From: Neisseria bergeri
GTDB taxonomy: Bacteria > Pseudomonadota > Gammaproteobacteria > Burkholderiales > Neisseriaceae
Length of the DNA: 64,000 nucleotides
Reading direction: 5' to 3'
NCBI GenBank assembly: GCA_003044455.1
Contig: POWY01000003.1
Span: forward strand, 1-64,000
Position numbers and translations under genes: made by a program. Below the pieces are notes generated by a model that was not told the origin of the DNA, did no database searches, and saw only the letters and a program-made list of their open reading frames with translations. Within the stretch, counting starts at the first letter, position 1; each line of letters begins with the position of its first letter. Below, one piece after another: positions 6,676 through 15,547 of this stretch.

Positions 6676-7113
6676 CTAGAAACCCCTGCAAGCCTTATCC
6701 TGCAAGACTTTAAGTGGAGTCGAAAGTTTTGAACACAAAAAATTCCCTTTTTGCTGCCCAATAAAACAAACAAATAAGTTGACATATTGTGCGATATCGA
6801 GGGCTGTACCATATTTTCCCATCGGGTCTTCCCCGTTCTTTATATGAGCGGCAGGCATCCTCATAAAAGAAGGGATACCGATAAGGAAAAATACCCCGGC
6901 ATAAAAAATATACTGATTGATTAATACAAATCCAACAAACAGTTCATCGTCTTCTTTTCTGTTGACGTATAAAAAATACCGATATATGCCTTCACTTTCA
7001 TAGGGCGACGCTTTATGTGCCGTCCTGTGCGTTGAAACATCGGTTTTCCTTGCAGCCTGCCCCGCTTTTCCCTGATTGCTGCCAACTGCCGTCCAAACCT
7101 GAACCGTCAGGTT
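6676..7113 (-). pseudogene. Possible 5'-truncated membrane protein remnant
   Basis: On the minus strand a frame stays open from the DUS at 7113 to TAG 6678, with no ATG until 6864. The part from about 7010 down reads like a protein (YESEGIYRYFLYV, two hydrophobic stretches around LINQYIFYAGVFFLIGI and LFVCFIGQQ), while the part nearest the DUS does not. It may be the end of a membrane protein whose start was lost at the uptake sequence. The plus strand between 6648 and 7106 shows no gene. Confidence 0.3.
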
Positions 7114-7382
7114 TCAGACGGCATTTTTTCTGCCTGTTCCCACAATTGCCGTTTTTGTGCGGCGGTCAGTTTTTTGACAGCGATTTCCTGTTTGAGCGCA
7201 GTGCCTTTATCCATCCCGCCTGCAACGATACGCATCGCTACCGGTTTGAATACGCGGGTATATTTCGCGCCTTTACCGGCTGTGTGGGCGGCAAGCCGCT
7301 GTTGCGGATTCTTGCTGATGCCGCAATAGAACGCGCTGTTTTCACACAATATCAGGTAAACGCTCCAGTTTGACGCGTTCAT
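7107..7382 (-). CDS. GIY-YIG nuclease family protein (UPF0213 type)
   Basis: The 91-residue protein begins with the single-domain GIY-YIG pattern (WSVYLILCENSAFYCGIS, where the YIG motif is YCGIS) and has the conserved Arg in QQRLAAH and a following KGAKYTR. Proteins of this type are small predicted endonucleases of unknown cellular role. The chosen start overlaps the ampG stop (ATGA), which makes coupling with ampG likely and rejects the longer frame that reads into ampG. The C-terminus KMPSET is encoded by a DUS, so the end of the gene doubles as uptake signal and probable terminator. Confidence 0.8.
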   Translation of the reverse strand: MNASNWSVYLILCENSAFYCGISKNPQQRLAAHTAGKGAKYTRVFKPVAMRIVAGGMDKGTALKQEIAVKKLTAAQKRQLWEQAEKMPSET

Positions 7383-8662
7383 CCGCCTGTATCCTGAGTT
7401 TTTTCCCCGTTCCAAGGCGAAACTTTCAGCAGCAGCAGCATACCCGGCAGGGCAAGTATGAAACACAGCTGGAAAAACGGTACATACCCGAGCCATTCAA
7501 TCAGATAACCGGCAAAGGAATTGATGACCGTACGGGGAACAGCGGACAGGCTGGTAAACAGTGCGAGCTGCGTTGCGGTAAATGCGGGATTGGTCTCGCG
7601 CGCCATATACGATACGAACGCCGCCGTCCCCAAACCCACGCCGACTGCCTCTGCGCCGATAACTGCCGCCAGCATCAGCCTCTCGCTCGTACCGACCGTG
7701 TCGAAATGCCCAAACCCTGCCAGCCATACAAACCCCAAAACGGTTACAGCCTGCACCGCGCCGAATAGCCACAAGGCTTTGTTTACGCCGATTTTCAGCA
7801 TCCACACGCCGCCCAAGATACCTGCCGCCACTGCCGGCCACAGTCCTGCATTTTTCGCAATCAAACCGATGTCGGTCTTGCTGAAACCCATATCCAGATA
7901 AAACGGCGTTGCCAACGCGGTTGCCATACTGTCGCCGAGTTTGTAGAGGAAGATAAACAGCAGCACGCATATCGCCGAAGCGATGCCCTTGCGCGTAAAA
8001 AATTCTTTAAACGGCTCTACCACGGTCTGCTTCAACGTTTTAGGAACGGAAGGCGGCAACACGGGTTCGCGCGCGAGAAACAGCGTCATCAGAAGGCCGG
8101 GCAGCATAAATAATGAAGTGATAACAAATACTTCTGACCACGGCATCCTGTCTGCCAACACCAGACTGAGCGAACCCGGAACCAAAGCGGCAACCCGGTA
8201 GGCGTTCACGTGAACCGAGTTGCCCAAACCCAATTCTTCGTCCGACAAAATCTCGCGCCTGAACGCATCCAATACAATGTCCTGACTGGCGGCAAAAAAC
8301 GCGACAAGCACCGACAAACCGGCAATCAGCGGCAGATGATTACGGGGGTTTAAAAAGGCATATGCCGCCAAAGCCGCCAGCAACCCTGCCTGCGTCAGCA
8401 GCATCCACCCGCGCCGCCGTCCCAAAACGGGCAGCCTGACCGCGTCCATCAGCGGCGACCACAAAAATTTCCAAGTAAACGGCAGTCCGATTAACGCCAT
8501 CAGCCCGATGCTCTTCAAATCCACCTGCTCGCTGCGTAACCACGCCGGAATCAGGTTAATCAGAAAATACAGCGGCAATCCCGAGGCAAACCCCGTAAAA
8601 ATACAGACGAGCATATTGCGGGAAAAGATTTGCCCGATAAAACCTGATTTCGATGCAGTCAT
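7379..8662 (-). CDS. ampG: AmpG muropeptide permease
   Basis: This MFS protein of about 427 residues has around twelve membrane helices and the AmpG-like N-terminal stretch FASGLPLYFLINLIPAWLR followed by GLPFTWKFLWSPLMDA and GRRRGW. AmpG carries anhydro-muropeptides from the periplasm into the cytoplasm for peptidoglycan recycling; in gonococci it determines how much muropeptide is shed to the host. The ATG at 8662 was preferred to an in-frame TTG at 8677; neither has a strong ribosome-binding site. The GIY-YIG gene overlaps its end. Confidence 0.88.
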   Translation of the reverse strand: MTASKSGFIGQIFSRNMLVCIFTGFASGLPLYFLINLIPAWLRSEQVDLKSIGLMALIGLPFTWKFLWSPLMDAVRLPVLGRRRGWMLLTQAGLLAALAAYAFLNPRNHLPLIAGLSVLVAFFAASQDIVLDAFRREILSDEELGLGNSVHVNAYRVAALVPGSLSLVLADRMPWSEVFVITSLFMLPGLLMTLFLAREPVLPPSVPKTLKQTVVEPFKEFFTRKGIASAICVLLFIFLYKLGDSMATALATPFYLDMGFSKTDIGLIAKNAGLWPAVAAGILGGVWMLKIGVNKALWLFGAVQAVTVLGFVWLAGFGHFDTVGTSERLMLAAVIGAEAVGVGLGTAAFVSYMARETNPAFTATQLALFTSLSAVPRTVINSFAGYLIEWLGYVPFFQLCFILALPGMLLLLKVSPWNGEKTQDTGG

Positions 8663-8760
8663 CGTTCGTGCAGCCAAGAAATAAAAACCTATTGTAGCAA
8701 ATATCGCCCGCCTGCTGAAAAACGCCGCCCCGCGCCGCCGGTTTGCCGTTCCAATGCAAA

Positions 8761-8790
8761 ATGCCGTCTGAAACTGCGTTCAGACGGCAT
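8761..8790 (-). terminator. DUS hairpin terminator of glnA
   Basis: ATGCCGTCTGAA 8761-8772 and TTCAGACGGCAT 8779-8790 lie 25 bases beyond the glnA stop. Confidence 0.85.
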
Positions 8791-8814
8791 TGCTTTTCTG
8801 AAAACCCGACGTGC

Positions 8815-10233
8815 TTACAGGCTGTAATACATTTCAAATTCCAGCGGATGCGGTGCCATGCGGATGCGGCGGACATCTTCCTCTTTAAAGGCGATGTAGC
8901 TGTCGATCCAGTCTTTGCTGAACACGCCGCCACGCAGCAGGAATTCGTGGTCGGCCTTGAGGGCGGCGAGTGCTTCTTCCAAAGAAGCGCAGACGGTCGG
9001 GACGAGCGCGTCTTCTTCCGGCGGCAGGTCGTACAGGTTTTTATCGGCAGGGTCGCCCGGATGGATTTTGTTTTGAATACCGTCCAAACCCGCCATCAGC
9101 AGGGCGGCAAATGCCAAATACGGGTTGGCGGTCGGATCGGGGAAACGCGCTTCGATGCGGCGCGCCTTGCTGCTGTTCACAGACGGAATGCGGATGGAAG
9201 CGGAACGGTTTTTGGCGGAATAAGCCAGTTTGGTCGGCGCTTCAAAGTGCGGCACAAGGCGTTTGTAGGAGTTGGTGGACGGATTGGTAATCGCGTTCAG
9301 GGCTTTGGCGTGTTTGATGATGCCGCCGATGTAGTAGAGCGCGGTGTCGCTCAAACCGGCATAGCCGTCGCCTGCGAACAGGTTTTGACCGTCTTTCCAG
9401 ATGGATTGGTGGACGTGCATACCGCTGCCGTTGTCGCCCATAATCGGTTTGGGCATAAAGGTGGCGGTTTTGCCGAAGTTGTGGGCAACGTTTTGGATAA
9501 CGTATTTCATATCTTGGGTTTGGTCGGCGCGTTTGACCAAAGTAGCAAAGCGCGTGCCGATTTCCATTTGGCTGCCGGTGCCGACTTCGCTGTGGTGCAC
9601 TTCCACTTCAATACCGAGTTCTTCCAAAATGTTCACCATCGCCGAACGCAAATCCTGACCGCAGTCAATCGGCGCAACAGGCGCGTAACCGCCTTTGACG
9701 GCGGGGCGGTGGCCGGTGTTTTGACCGTCCATATGCAGACCGCTTGCCCACGCGCCGCTTTCGGACGTGATTTCATAACGGGTTTTGTGCATATCGGTTT
9801 CAAATTCCACGCCGTCAAAAACGAAGAATTCAGGCTCGGGACCGAAGTATGCGGTGTCGCCGATACCGGAAGATTTCAAATAAGCTTCGGCGCGGCGTGC
9901 GATGGAGCGCGGGTCACGGTCGTAACCCTGACCGTCGGCGGGATCGATAACGTCGCAGGTAATGACGACGGTAACATCATCATAAAAAGGATCGACAAAC
10001 GCCGTGGCGGGATCGGGGCGAAGCTGCATATCGGAAGCCTGAATGCCTTTCCAGCCGCCGATAGACGAACCGTCAAACGCCTGACCGTTTTCAAACCACT
10101 CTTCGGGGTCTTCCAACACGATGCGCGCAGGCACGGTAAAGTGGTGCTGCTTGCCTTTGGTATCGGTAAAGCGCAAATCGACAAAGCGGGCTTCGCTTTC
10201 TTCAATCAATTTTACGGCGTTTTTAATAGACAT
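8815..10233 (-). CDS. glnA: Glutamine synthetase, type I
   Basis: The 472-residue enzyme joins ammonia to glutamate with ATP. Conserved sites include FDGSSIGGW near the N-terminus, [23 protein letters not shown], the [16 protein letters not shown] region and the SYKRLVP loop. Tyr401 in [10 protein letters not shown] is the expected adenylylation site, so the enzyme should be a type I-beta dodecamer under GlnE control. The start ATG 10233 is preceded by CCAGGAGCTGAAAA. Length is normal. It is transcribed alone, with DUS hairpins on both sides. Confidence 0.97.
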   Translation of the reverse strand: MSIKNAVKLIEESEARFVDLRFTDTKGKQHHFTVPARIVLEDPEEWFENGQAFDGSSIGGWKGIQASDMQLRPDPATAFVDPFYDDVTVVITCDVIDPADGQGYDRDPRSIARRAEAYLKSSGIGDTAYFGPEPEFFVFDGVEFETDMHKTRYEITSESGAWASGLHMDGQNTGHRPAVKGGYAPVAPIDCGQDLRSAMVNILEELGIEVEVHHSEVGTGSQMEIGTRFATLVKRADQTQDMKYVIQNVAHNFGKTATFMPKPIMGDNGSGMHVHQSIWKDGQNLFAGDGYAGLSDTALYYIGGIIKHAKALNAITNPSTNSYKRLVPHFEAPTKLAYSAKNRSASIRIPSVNSSKARRIEARFPDPTANPYLAFAALLMAGLDGIQNKIHPGDPADKNLYDLPPEEDALVPTVCASLEEALAALKADHEFLLRGGVFSKDWIDSYIAFKEEDVRRIRMAPHPLEFEMYYSL

Positions 10234-10455
10234 TTTTCAGCTCCTGGAAAAGGGAAATAGCAAAATATGCGGAACGCGGCGGCTTGACGCAAAGTCGGCA
10301 CGATTCTACCACGTCCATGCCGTCTGAAACTGGCCCTGCGTCAAATTCCAAGCTGGAAAATATAGTTTCAGACGGCAAGATTGTCAACAATATGCTTCGG
10401 TTTGTCTGTTCCAAAGCGGAATGCCCGCCCTTTTGTCCGAATGCCGACAAAACAG

Positions 10456-10484
10456 ATGCCGTCTGAAAGCAGTTCAGACGGCAT
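10456..10484 (-). terminator. DUS hairpin terminator
   Basis: ATGCCGTCTGAA 10456-10467 and TTCAGACGGCAT 10473-10484, with the stem extended by CAGAT/ATCTG, end the secreted-protein gene at 10507-10893. A second, imperfect pair lies at 10317-10378 in the glnA leader region. Confidence 0.8.
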
Positions 10485-10506
10485 CTGTTGTTTGGTTTGA
10501 AAACGG

Positions 10507-10893
10507 TCAACGGGGATAGCGGTTGCAGACAAATTCGTACATACGCTCTCCAAGCGTACCGGGAATAACATAATTCCATTCGGCATAGGATCGTGTATTA
10601 GAGCCGATAGGGTTTCCCGATTTGGAATACCACGTTATCGTCAAAATCCTCCGACGTTTACCACTGCAATCCATTTCTTGCAATGCTCTCACTGTATTAA
10701 AAAATTTTCCATTGCCAATCTTTTGCGGCTTGGCGAACCTTGTTTCAAACCATGCTCTGTTGTCCGTACGGCTGTCTGCATCACCAAACGTGGTATTATT
10801 GTCACTGTCAATACCTAACCACACCCAATCCGCCGCCACCGCCGGCGTTGCCAACCCTAATGCAAATACTGCCAAGCACAACATCTTTTTCAT
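10507..10893 (-). CDS. Secreted protein of the surface-adhesin E family
   Basis: The 128-residue protein has a classical signal peptide (KKMLCLAVFALGLATPAVAA, cleavage after AVAA). The mature part resembles the adhesin-E / CNP1-like fold: it opens with DWVWLGID and contains RTDNRAWFETRF, ALQEMDCSGKRRR and the final ERMYEFVCNRY, with two Cys that could form a disulfide. The start at 10893 follows GGGTCGGAC-like sequence and gives the signal peptide directly; the longer frame from 10974 reads through poly-A and poly-T tracts and was rejected. Its location would be periplasm or surface; function is inferred from family resemblance only. Confidence 0.78.
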   Translation of the reverse strand: MKKMLCLAVFALGLATPAVAADWVWLGIDSDNNTTFGDADSRTDNRAWFETRFAKPQKIGNGKFFNTVRALQEMDCSGKRRRILTITWYSKSGNPIGSNTRSYAEWNYVIPGTLGERMYEFVCNRYPR

Positions 10894-10936
10894 GTCCGAC
10901 CCTTTCGTCCTTGTCAACAAAATAAAGTTAAATTGT

Positions 10937-10948
10937 AAAAAAAAAAAA
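10937..10948. repeat. A12 homopolymer upstream of the adhesin-E-like gene
   Basis: Twelve consecutive A lie 44 bases before the ATG of the divergent-side gene (10893), followed by T6 and A8 runs. Such tracts in Neisseria promoters can change length. Confidence 0.7.
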
Positions 10949-11068
10949 ACGACTTTTTTCAAGAAAAAAAACATTCCGTCATGCTACCTGACAACCGTTT
11001 CAGACGGCATCGTTTCCATCTGTACGCCGCCGTTATAAAATAGCCTCCTCGTCTTTTGGAACACGACC

Positions 11069-11878
11069 ATGACCGCCCTCCCCCGCTACGCCGTTTTCGG
11101 CAACCCCGTCGCCCACAGCAAATCGCCGCAAATCCATCGGCAGTTTGCCCTTCAGGAAGGCGTTGAAATCGAATACGGACGCATTTGCGCCGACATCGGC
11201 GGTTTCGCGCAGGCGGTTGAAGCGTTTTTTGCCGACGGCGGCTGCGGGGCAAACGTTACCGTACCGTTCAAACAGGAAGCGTTTCATCTGGCGGACGAGC
11301 ATTCCGAACGCGCATTGGCGGCAGGCGCGGTCAACACGCTGATTTTGCTGAAAAACGGAAAACTGCGCGGCGACAACACCGACGGTATCGGTTTGGCCAA
11401 CGACATCACGCAGGTCAAAAATATTGCCATCGAGGGCAAAACCATTTTGCTTTTGGGCGCAGGCGGCGCGGTACGCGGCGTGATTCCGGTTTTGAAAGAA
11501 CACCGCCCTGCCCGTATCGTCATTGCCAACCGTACCCATGCCAAAGCCGAGGAATTGGCGCAGCTTTTCGGCATTGAAGCCGTCCCGATGGCGGATTTGA
11601 ACGGCGGTTTCGATATCATCATCAACGGCACGTCCGGCGGCTTGAGCGGTCAGCTTCCGGCCGTCAGCCCTGAAATTTTCCGCGACTGCCGCCTTGCCTA
11701 CGATATGGTTTACGGCGAAGCGGCGCTGGCGTTTTTGAACTTTGCCCAAAGCAACGGCGCAGCCGAAGTTTCAGACGGCCTGGGCATGCTGGTCGGTCAG
11801 GCTGCCGCTTCCTACTCCCTCTGGCGCGGATTTACGCCCGATATCCGCCCCATCATCGAATACATGAAAGCCATGTAA
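11069..11878 (+). CDS. aroE: Shikimate dehydrogenase
   Basis: The enzyme reduces 3-dehydroshikimate to shikimate with NADPH in aromatic amino acid synthesis. The N-terminal substrate site is visible as [11 protein letters not shown], the catalytic Lys in NVTVPFK, the catalytic Asp in DNTDG, and the NADP site as [22 protein letters not shown] is the NADP phosphate-binding loop. At 269 residues the length is standard. It is a meningococcal MLST locus. mtgA starts one base after its stop, so the two form an operon. A DUS is embedded near the end (VSDGLG). Confidence 0.97.
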   Translation: MTALPRYAVFGNPVAHSKSPQIHRQFALQEGVEIEYGRICADIGGFAQAVEAFFADGGCGANVTVPFKQEAFHLADEHSERALAAGAVNTLILLKNGKLRGDNTDGIGLANDITQVKNIAIEGKTILLLGAGGAVRGVIPVLKEHRPARIVIANRTHAKAEELAQLFGIEAVPMADLNGGFDIIINGTSGGLSGQLPAVSPEIFRDCRLAYDMVYGEAALAFLNFAQSNGAAEVSDGLGMLVGQAAASYSLWRGFTPDIRPIIEYMKAM

Positions 11879-11879
11879 T

Positions 11880-12581
11880 ATGTTCCGTATCGTCAAATGG
11901 CTGATTGCCCTGCCCGTCGGCATCTTTATCTTTTTCAATGCCTATGTGTACGGCAACATCATCACCTACCGCGCCGTCGCGCCCCATCGGACTGCCTTTA
12001 TGTCGATGCGGATGAAGCAGTTCGAACAAGAAGGGCGCGATGTCGCACTGGATTACCGCTGGGTGCCTTACAACCGCATTTCGGTCAACCTGAAAAAAGC
12101 CCTGATTGCTTCCGAAGATGCCCATTTTGCCGGACACGGCGGCTTCGATTGGGGCGGCATTCAAAACGCCATCAGGCGCAACCGGAACAGCAGCGAAGTG
12201 AAGGCGGGCGGATCGACCATCAGCCAGCAGCTTGCCAAAAACCTGTTTTTAAACGAAAGCCGCAGCTATATCCGCAAAGGCGAAGAAGCGGCGATTACCG
12301 CGATGATGGAAGCCGTTACCGACAAAGACAGGATTTTTGAGCTGTATTTAAACTCAATCGAATGGCACTACGGCGTTTTCGGCGCGGAAGCCGCATCCCG
12401 GTATTTTTATAAGATACCCGCCGCCAAGCTGACCAAACAGCAGGCGGCAAAACTGACGGCGCGCGTCCCTGCCCCGCTCTACTACGCCGACCATCCGAAA
12501 AGCAAACGGCTGCGCAACAAAACCAATATTGTGCTCAAACGCATGGGTTCGGCAGAATTACCTGAAGACGACACGGACTGA
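11880..12581 (+). CDS. mtgA: Monofunctional peptidoglycan glycosyltransferase
   Basis: The 233-residue protein has one N-terminal membrane helix (about residues 5-27) and then a GT51 domain that polymerises lipid II into glycan strands in the periplasm. The catalytic Glu lies in SEDAHFAGHGGFDW, and the second conserved block is GGSTISQQLAKNLFL; RKGEEAAIT and WHYGVFGAEAASRYF follow. No transpeptidase domain is present, as expected for MtgA. It is cotranscribed with aroE and followed by a DUS hairpin. Confidence 0.95.
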   Translation: MFRIVKWLIALPVGIFIFFNAYVYGNIITYRAVAPHRTAFMSMRMKQFEQEGRDVALDYRWVPYNRISVNLKKALIASEDAHFAGHGGFDWGGIQNAIRRNRNSSEVKAGGSTISQQLAKNLFLNESRSYIRKGEEAAITAMMEAVTDKDRIFELYLNSIEWHYGVFGAEAASRYFYKIPAAKLTKQQAAKLTARVPAPLYYADHPKSKRLRNKTNIVLKRMGSAELPEDDTD

Positions 12582-12599
12582 GTGCCGCCGCAATATAAA

Positions 12600-12629
12600 A
12601 TGCCGTCTGAAATATCATTCAGACGGCAT
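12600..12629 (+). terminator. DUS hairpin terminator of aroE-mtgA
   Basis: ATGCCGTCTGAA and TTCAGACGGCAT with a 6-base loop, 19 bases after the mtgA stop. Confidence 0.85.
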
Positions 12630-12751
12630 ATGCTTTCTGCCTTTACCCTCTTCTCCAAAACGCAACGGGGCGGTTATTATCGCTTTTGTCCTTCTACATA
12701 ACGGTCAGACACAAAACGTGTCCAACACGGACAACTTCCCAAAAACGGCAG

Positions 12752-12783
12752 GCAAAAAAATAACCGCTTAAACGCGGTTTTTG
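12752..12783 (-). terminator. Intrinsic terminator of tRNA-Phe
   Basis: On the minus strand AACCGCGTTTAAGCGGTT forms a hairpin followed by a run of seven T (A7 at 12754-12760 on the plus strand). Confidence 0.75.
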
Positions 12784-12857
12784 GTGGCCAGAGGCGGAAT
12801 CGAACCGCCGACACACGGATTTTCAATCCGTTGCTCTACCAACTGAGCTATCTGGCC
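12782..12857 (-). tRNA. tRNA-Phe (anticodon GAA)
   Basis: On the minus strand the 76 bases fold as a cloverleaf: acceptor GGCCAGA/TCTGGCC, D-arm with AGCTCAGTTGGTAGAGC, anticodon loop TTGAAAA, T-arm GGTTCGATTCC, and an encoded CCA end. Confidence 0.96.
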
Positions 12858-13049
12858 TTTAATCTGTCTCGTTAAGAGATGCGTATTAAACCAAATTTCG
12901 GGAAAACACGCAAGCGGATTTGTCGATATTTTTTACCCAACCGACTAAGTCGATGTTTTAAGTTTAAATTAATTTCACAGAAAAATGGTGCAAATCGGTT
13001 TTTTTGCCGTTTGTTCGGCGATGTTCTGCTTTTCAGACGGCAAAACGCT

Positions 13050-13784
13050 TCAATATTTGAAGTTCTCGCCCAAATAGACGGCGCGGACTTTTTCATTGCC
13101 GACCAAGTCGTCGGGCTTGCCGGATGCCAGCACCGCACCGTCCGAAATAATGTAGGCGCGGTCGCAAATGCTGAGGGTTTCGCGGACGTTGTGGTCGGTA
13201 ATCAGTACGCCGATGCCGCGCGATTTGAGGAAACCGATGATTTTCTGGATGTCGATGACGGCAATCGGATCGACACCTGCAAAGGGTTCGTCCAAAAGGA
13301 TGAAGCGTGGTTTCATGGCGAGGACACGGGCGATTTCGACGCGCCGCCGTTCGCCGCCGGACAGCGACGGTGCGGGGCTGCGACGCAGGTGTCCGATATT
13401 GAGGTCGGCGAGCAGTTTTTCGATTTCGCTGTCGATTTGATTTTTATCTTTGGTTCTGATTTCCAAGATGGCGCGGATATTCTGTTCAACTGTCATTTTG
13501 CGGAATATCGAGGCTTCCTGCGGCAGGTAGCCGACACCGAGGCGGGCGCGTTCGTGTATGGGCAGGTGGCGCAATTCCTGCCCGTCCAGCATCACGCTGC
13601 CCGCATCGGCGGCAATGAGTCCGACAATCATGTAGAAACTGGTGGTTTTACCAGCGCCGTTGGGCCCGAGCAGGCCGACGACTTCCCCGCTTTCGATTTC
13701 GAGGGAGAAGCTTTTAACGACTTGGCGTTTTTTGAAACTTTTTTGCAGGTTTTGAACAACAAGGCGGCTGACGTTTGCGCTCAT
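13050..13784 (-). CDS. lptB: LPS export ABC transporter ATPase LptB
   Basis: The ATPase of the LptB2FG complex powers extraction of lipooligosaccharide from the inner membrane. Walker A is GPNGAGKTT, the Q-loop PQEAS, the signature LSGGERRR, Walker B FILLDEP and the switch His is in TDHNVRET. The start at ATG 13784 (SANVSRLVV) was chosen because the upstream ATG at 13814 lies inside the DUS pair between lptA and lptB. At 244 residues it has the usual length. It is the last gene of the kdsD-kdsC-lptC-lptA-lptB block; tRNA-Phe follows in the same direction. Confidence 0.96.
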   Translation of the reverse strand: MSANVSRLVVQNLQKSFKKRQVVKSFSLEIESGEVVGLLGPNGAGKTTSFYMIVGLIAADAGSVMLDGQELRHLPIHERARLGVGYLPQEASIFRKMTVEQNIRAILEIRTKDKNQIDSEIEKLLADLNIGHLRRSPAPSLSGGERRRVEIARVLAMKPRFILLDEPFAGVDPIAVIDIQKIIGFLKSRGIGVLITDHNVRETLSICDRAYIISDGAVLASGKPDDLVGNEKVRAVYLGENFKY

Positions 13785-13814
13785 AAATATCTCTTCAATA
13801 TCTTCGGTCGGCAT

Positions 13815-13850
13815 ATGCCGTCCGAACCGGGTTTATGTTTCAGACGGCAT
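13815..13850. repeat. DUS inverted pair between lptA and lptB
   Basis: ATGCCGTCCGAA (one mismatch) and TTCAGACGGCAT can form a hairpin inside the operon. It might reduce read-through from lptA into lptB. Confidence 0.7.
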
Positions 13851-13857
13851 TTTGGGA

Positions 13858-14388
13858 TTATTCGGATTTTTGCGTACTCGAAGGCTGGATGATGACGCTG
13901 ACCCTGCCGGATTTGGAAGCGGATTTTGCGCCGGATTTTGTGCTGCCGCTGATGGTATAGACTTCGGTTTTAGTGTTGTATGTAATCACCGCGCCTTCGG
14001 CAAGGTCGCCGCCGCGCTGCACTTTGGCATTGCCGGTCAGAACGACGGTGCTGCCTGCGGAGGAATAGGTAACGTTGTTTGCCTGCCCGCGCACCGTGCC
14101 TTTGCCGCCGTCCAACGTTTGACTGAAGCGGACGGGCGAACCGTCGGCCTTCATAAACTGTTCGCCTTTGCCATTACGCGTTACGTTGACGCGGGCGGCG
14201 GCAATATTGAGCGTACCTTGCCTGATGACGACATTGCCGCTAAAGGTGGTGCTTTGGTTTGCCTGGTCTAGCGAACCTTGGTCGGCCTCAATCTGAATAG
14301 GCTGCCTGCTGTCGCTTTGAAGGGCAAAAGCGGGGGATGCCGAAAAAAATGCTATTAAAACAAAAATTTTACATATTTTTTGTATCAT
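13858..14388 (-). CDS. lptA: LPS transport periplasmic protein LptA
   Basis: The 176-residue protein has a signal peptide (QKICKIFVLIAFFSASPAFA) and an OstA-like beta-jellyroll that bridges LptC and LptD across the periplasm. Typical stretches are QPIQIEADQGSLD, TTFSGNVVIRQG and GGKGTVRGQANNVTY. The C-terminus is Ser/Lys-rich (GAKSASKSGRVS). Its start overlaps the end of lptC by 20 bases. Confidence 0.93.
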   Translation of the reverse strand: MIQKICKIFVLIAFFSASPAFALQSDSRQPIQIEADQGSLDQANQSTTFSGNVVIRQGTLNIAAARVNVTRNGKGEQFMKADGSPVRFSQTLDGGKGTVRGQANNVTYSSAGSTVVLTGNAKVQRGGDLAEGAVITYNTKTEVYTISGSTKSGAKSASKSGRVSVIIQPSSTQKSE

Positions 14389-14950
14389 AAATCGTGGCTT
14401 TCACTTTAGATGAGAAGTTCAACAGGCCTGTTTTGTGGTCGTAAGTCATGCCGCCCGCCTGCCCGTGCGACGCGCCGTATTGAAAGCTGACGGGCGTGTC
14501 GGTTTGGGCATATTGCGATTCGGTATCAACATGAAGCTTGTCGGTTTTTACCGTACCCGCCTGCCGCCTGCCGTCGCCGGTTTTGTTCAGGACGACATGG
14601 TTTTTAAAGAGAACTTGTTTGGTTTCAGTATGGTAGACGGCTTCGTCGCTGCCAACTTCGTACAACAACCTACCTTCTTGGAAGAAGGAAAGGTGCGGCG
14701 ACTCGAAATGTATATCGCTGCTTTCCGGAAACTGTTTCGCGCCCTTTGAGCTCAAATGTTCTTTCAAGTATCCCTGTTCGTCAAACCGCCTGCCGTCCAA
14801 GCCGTCCATTGTGTATTGAGGTTCGTCGGGATTGAGCCTGACTTCCTCGATTTCGACTTCGCTGATACGACCCAACCATGCCGACAGACCGCCCAAGGCA
14901 ACCGCCAATATCAATGGGAACGCAATTCCGTACCGCCATCTTACTTTCAT
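14369..14950 (-). CDS. lptC: LPS export protein LptC
   Basis: The 193-residue protein has an N-terminal membrane anchor (WRYGIAFPLILAVALGGLSAWL) and a periplasmic LptC domain that receives lipooligosaccharide from LptB2FG and hands it to LptA. The start at 14950 overlaps the kdsC stop (ATGA), and its end overlaps lptA, so the three are translationally coupled. The longer frame upstream reads through kdsC and was rejected. Confidence 0.92.
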   Translation of the reverse strand: MKVRWRYGIAFPLILAVALGGLSAWLGRISEVEIEEVRLNPDEPQYTMDGLDGRRFDEQGYLKEHLSSKGAKQFPESSDIHFESPHLSFFQEGRLLYEVGSDEAVYHTETKQVLFKNHVVLNKTGDGRRQAGTVKTDKLHVDTESQYAQTDTPVSFQYGASHGQAGGMTYDHKTGLLNFSSKVKATIYDTKNM

Positions 14951-15483
14951 TTGATGTACTCGTTCAAAGCCGCGCCCAGCGTACCTTTCGCGCGCATAAT
15001 CAGGTCGCACACTTCGCGCACTGCGCCCGCACCGCCGGGGCGTTTGGCAATATAGGCGGCGTGTTGCAGCGTAAACCAATGCGCGTCGGGGACGGCAACC
15101 GGCAATCCGCAGCGCACCATCACCGGTAAATCGACCACGTCGTCGCCGACAAAGGCACACTCGGCTTCTTCCACGCCTGCCTGCACGCGCAGCTCTTCAT
15201 ACGCGGCGCGTTTGTCCGAAATGCCTTTGAAGTAGTAATTTATGCCTAACTGTTTGACGCGGATGCCGACGGAGGGCGCGTCCCGACCTGTGATAATCGC
15301 AGTCTGCACGCCGCTTGCCTGAAGCATTTTCAGACCGTGTCCGTCCAGTGTGTGAAACGATTTGATTTCTTCGCCGTTATCGCGGATAAAGATGCGCCCG
15401 TCGGTCAAAACGCCGTCCACATCCAGGATCAGCAGTTTGATTTTGGCGGCGCGCGCCTGTAATTCGGGAGAAATTGCCTGCAT
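14947..15483 (-). CDS. kdsC: 3-deoxy-D-manno-octulosonate-8-phosphate phosphatase
   Basis: This HAD-family phosphatase without a cap domain (178 residues) releases KDO from KDO-8-phosphate for the LOS inner core. Motif I is LDVDGVLTDG, motif II lies in TAIITGRDAP, and motif III in GDDVVDLPVM. It functions as a tetramer in the cytoplasm. It sits between kdsD and lptC, which joins KDO synthesis to LOS export in one transcription unit. A DUS pair separates it from kdsD. Confidence 0.94.
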   Translation of the reverse strand: MQAISPELQARAAKIKLLILDVDGVLTDGRIFIRDNGEEIKSFHTLDGHGLKMLQASGVQTAIITGRDAPSVGIRVKQLGINYYFKGISDKRAAYEELRVQAGVEEAECAFVGDDVVDLPVMVRCGLPVAVPDAHWFTLQHAAYIAKRPGGAGAVREVCDLIMRAKGTLGAALNEYIK

Positions 15484-15497
15484 GGGATTTCCTTGTT

Positions 15498-15533
15498 TTC
15501 AGACGGCATATCTTACCACAAATGCCGTCTGAA
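15498..15533. repeat. DUS inverted pair between kdsD and kdsC
   Basis: TTCAGACGGCAT 15498-15509 and ATGCCGTCTGAA 15522-15533 face each other; whether they terminate transcription in the operon is unclear. Confidence 0.8.
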
Positions 15534-15547
15534 ACGGCTGCAACGCC

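Noticed and set aside
8663..8677. TTG start of ampG five codons upstream
   Set aside because: ATG 8662 gives a normal AmpG N-terminus, and the TTG has no better ribosome-binding site; the choice stays uncertain.
8743..10260. A 505-codon plus-strand frame over glnA
   Set aside because: It is the antisense shadow of a perfectly conserved glutamine synthetase gene; it results from high GC codon bias.
10507..10974. Longer start of the adhesin-E-like protein
   Set aside because: The extension is the translation of poly-T and poly-A tracts and would hide the signal peptide.
13815..13850. An upstream ATG for lptB within the DUS pair
   Set aside because: The extra ten residues are not part of LptB, and ATG 13784 gives the family length.
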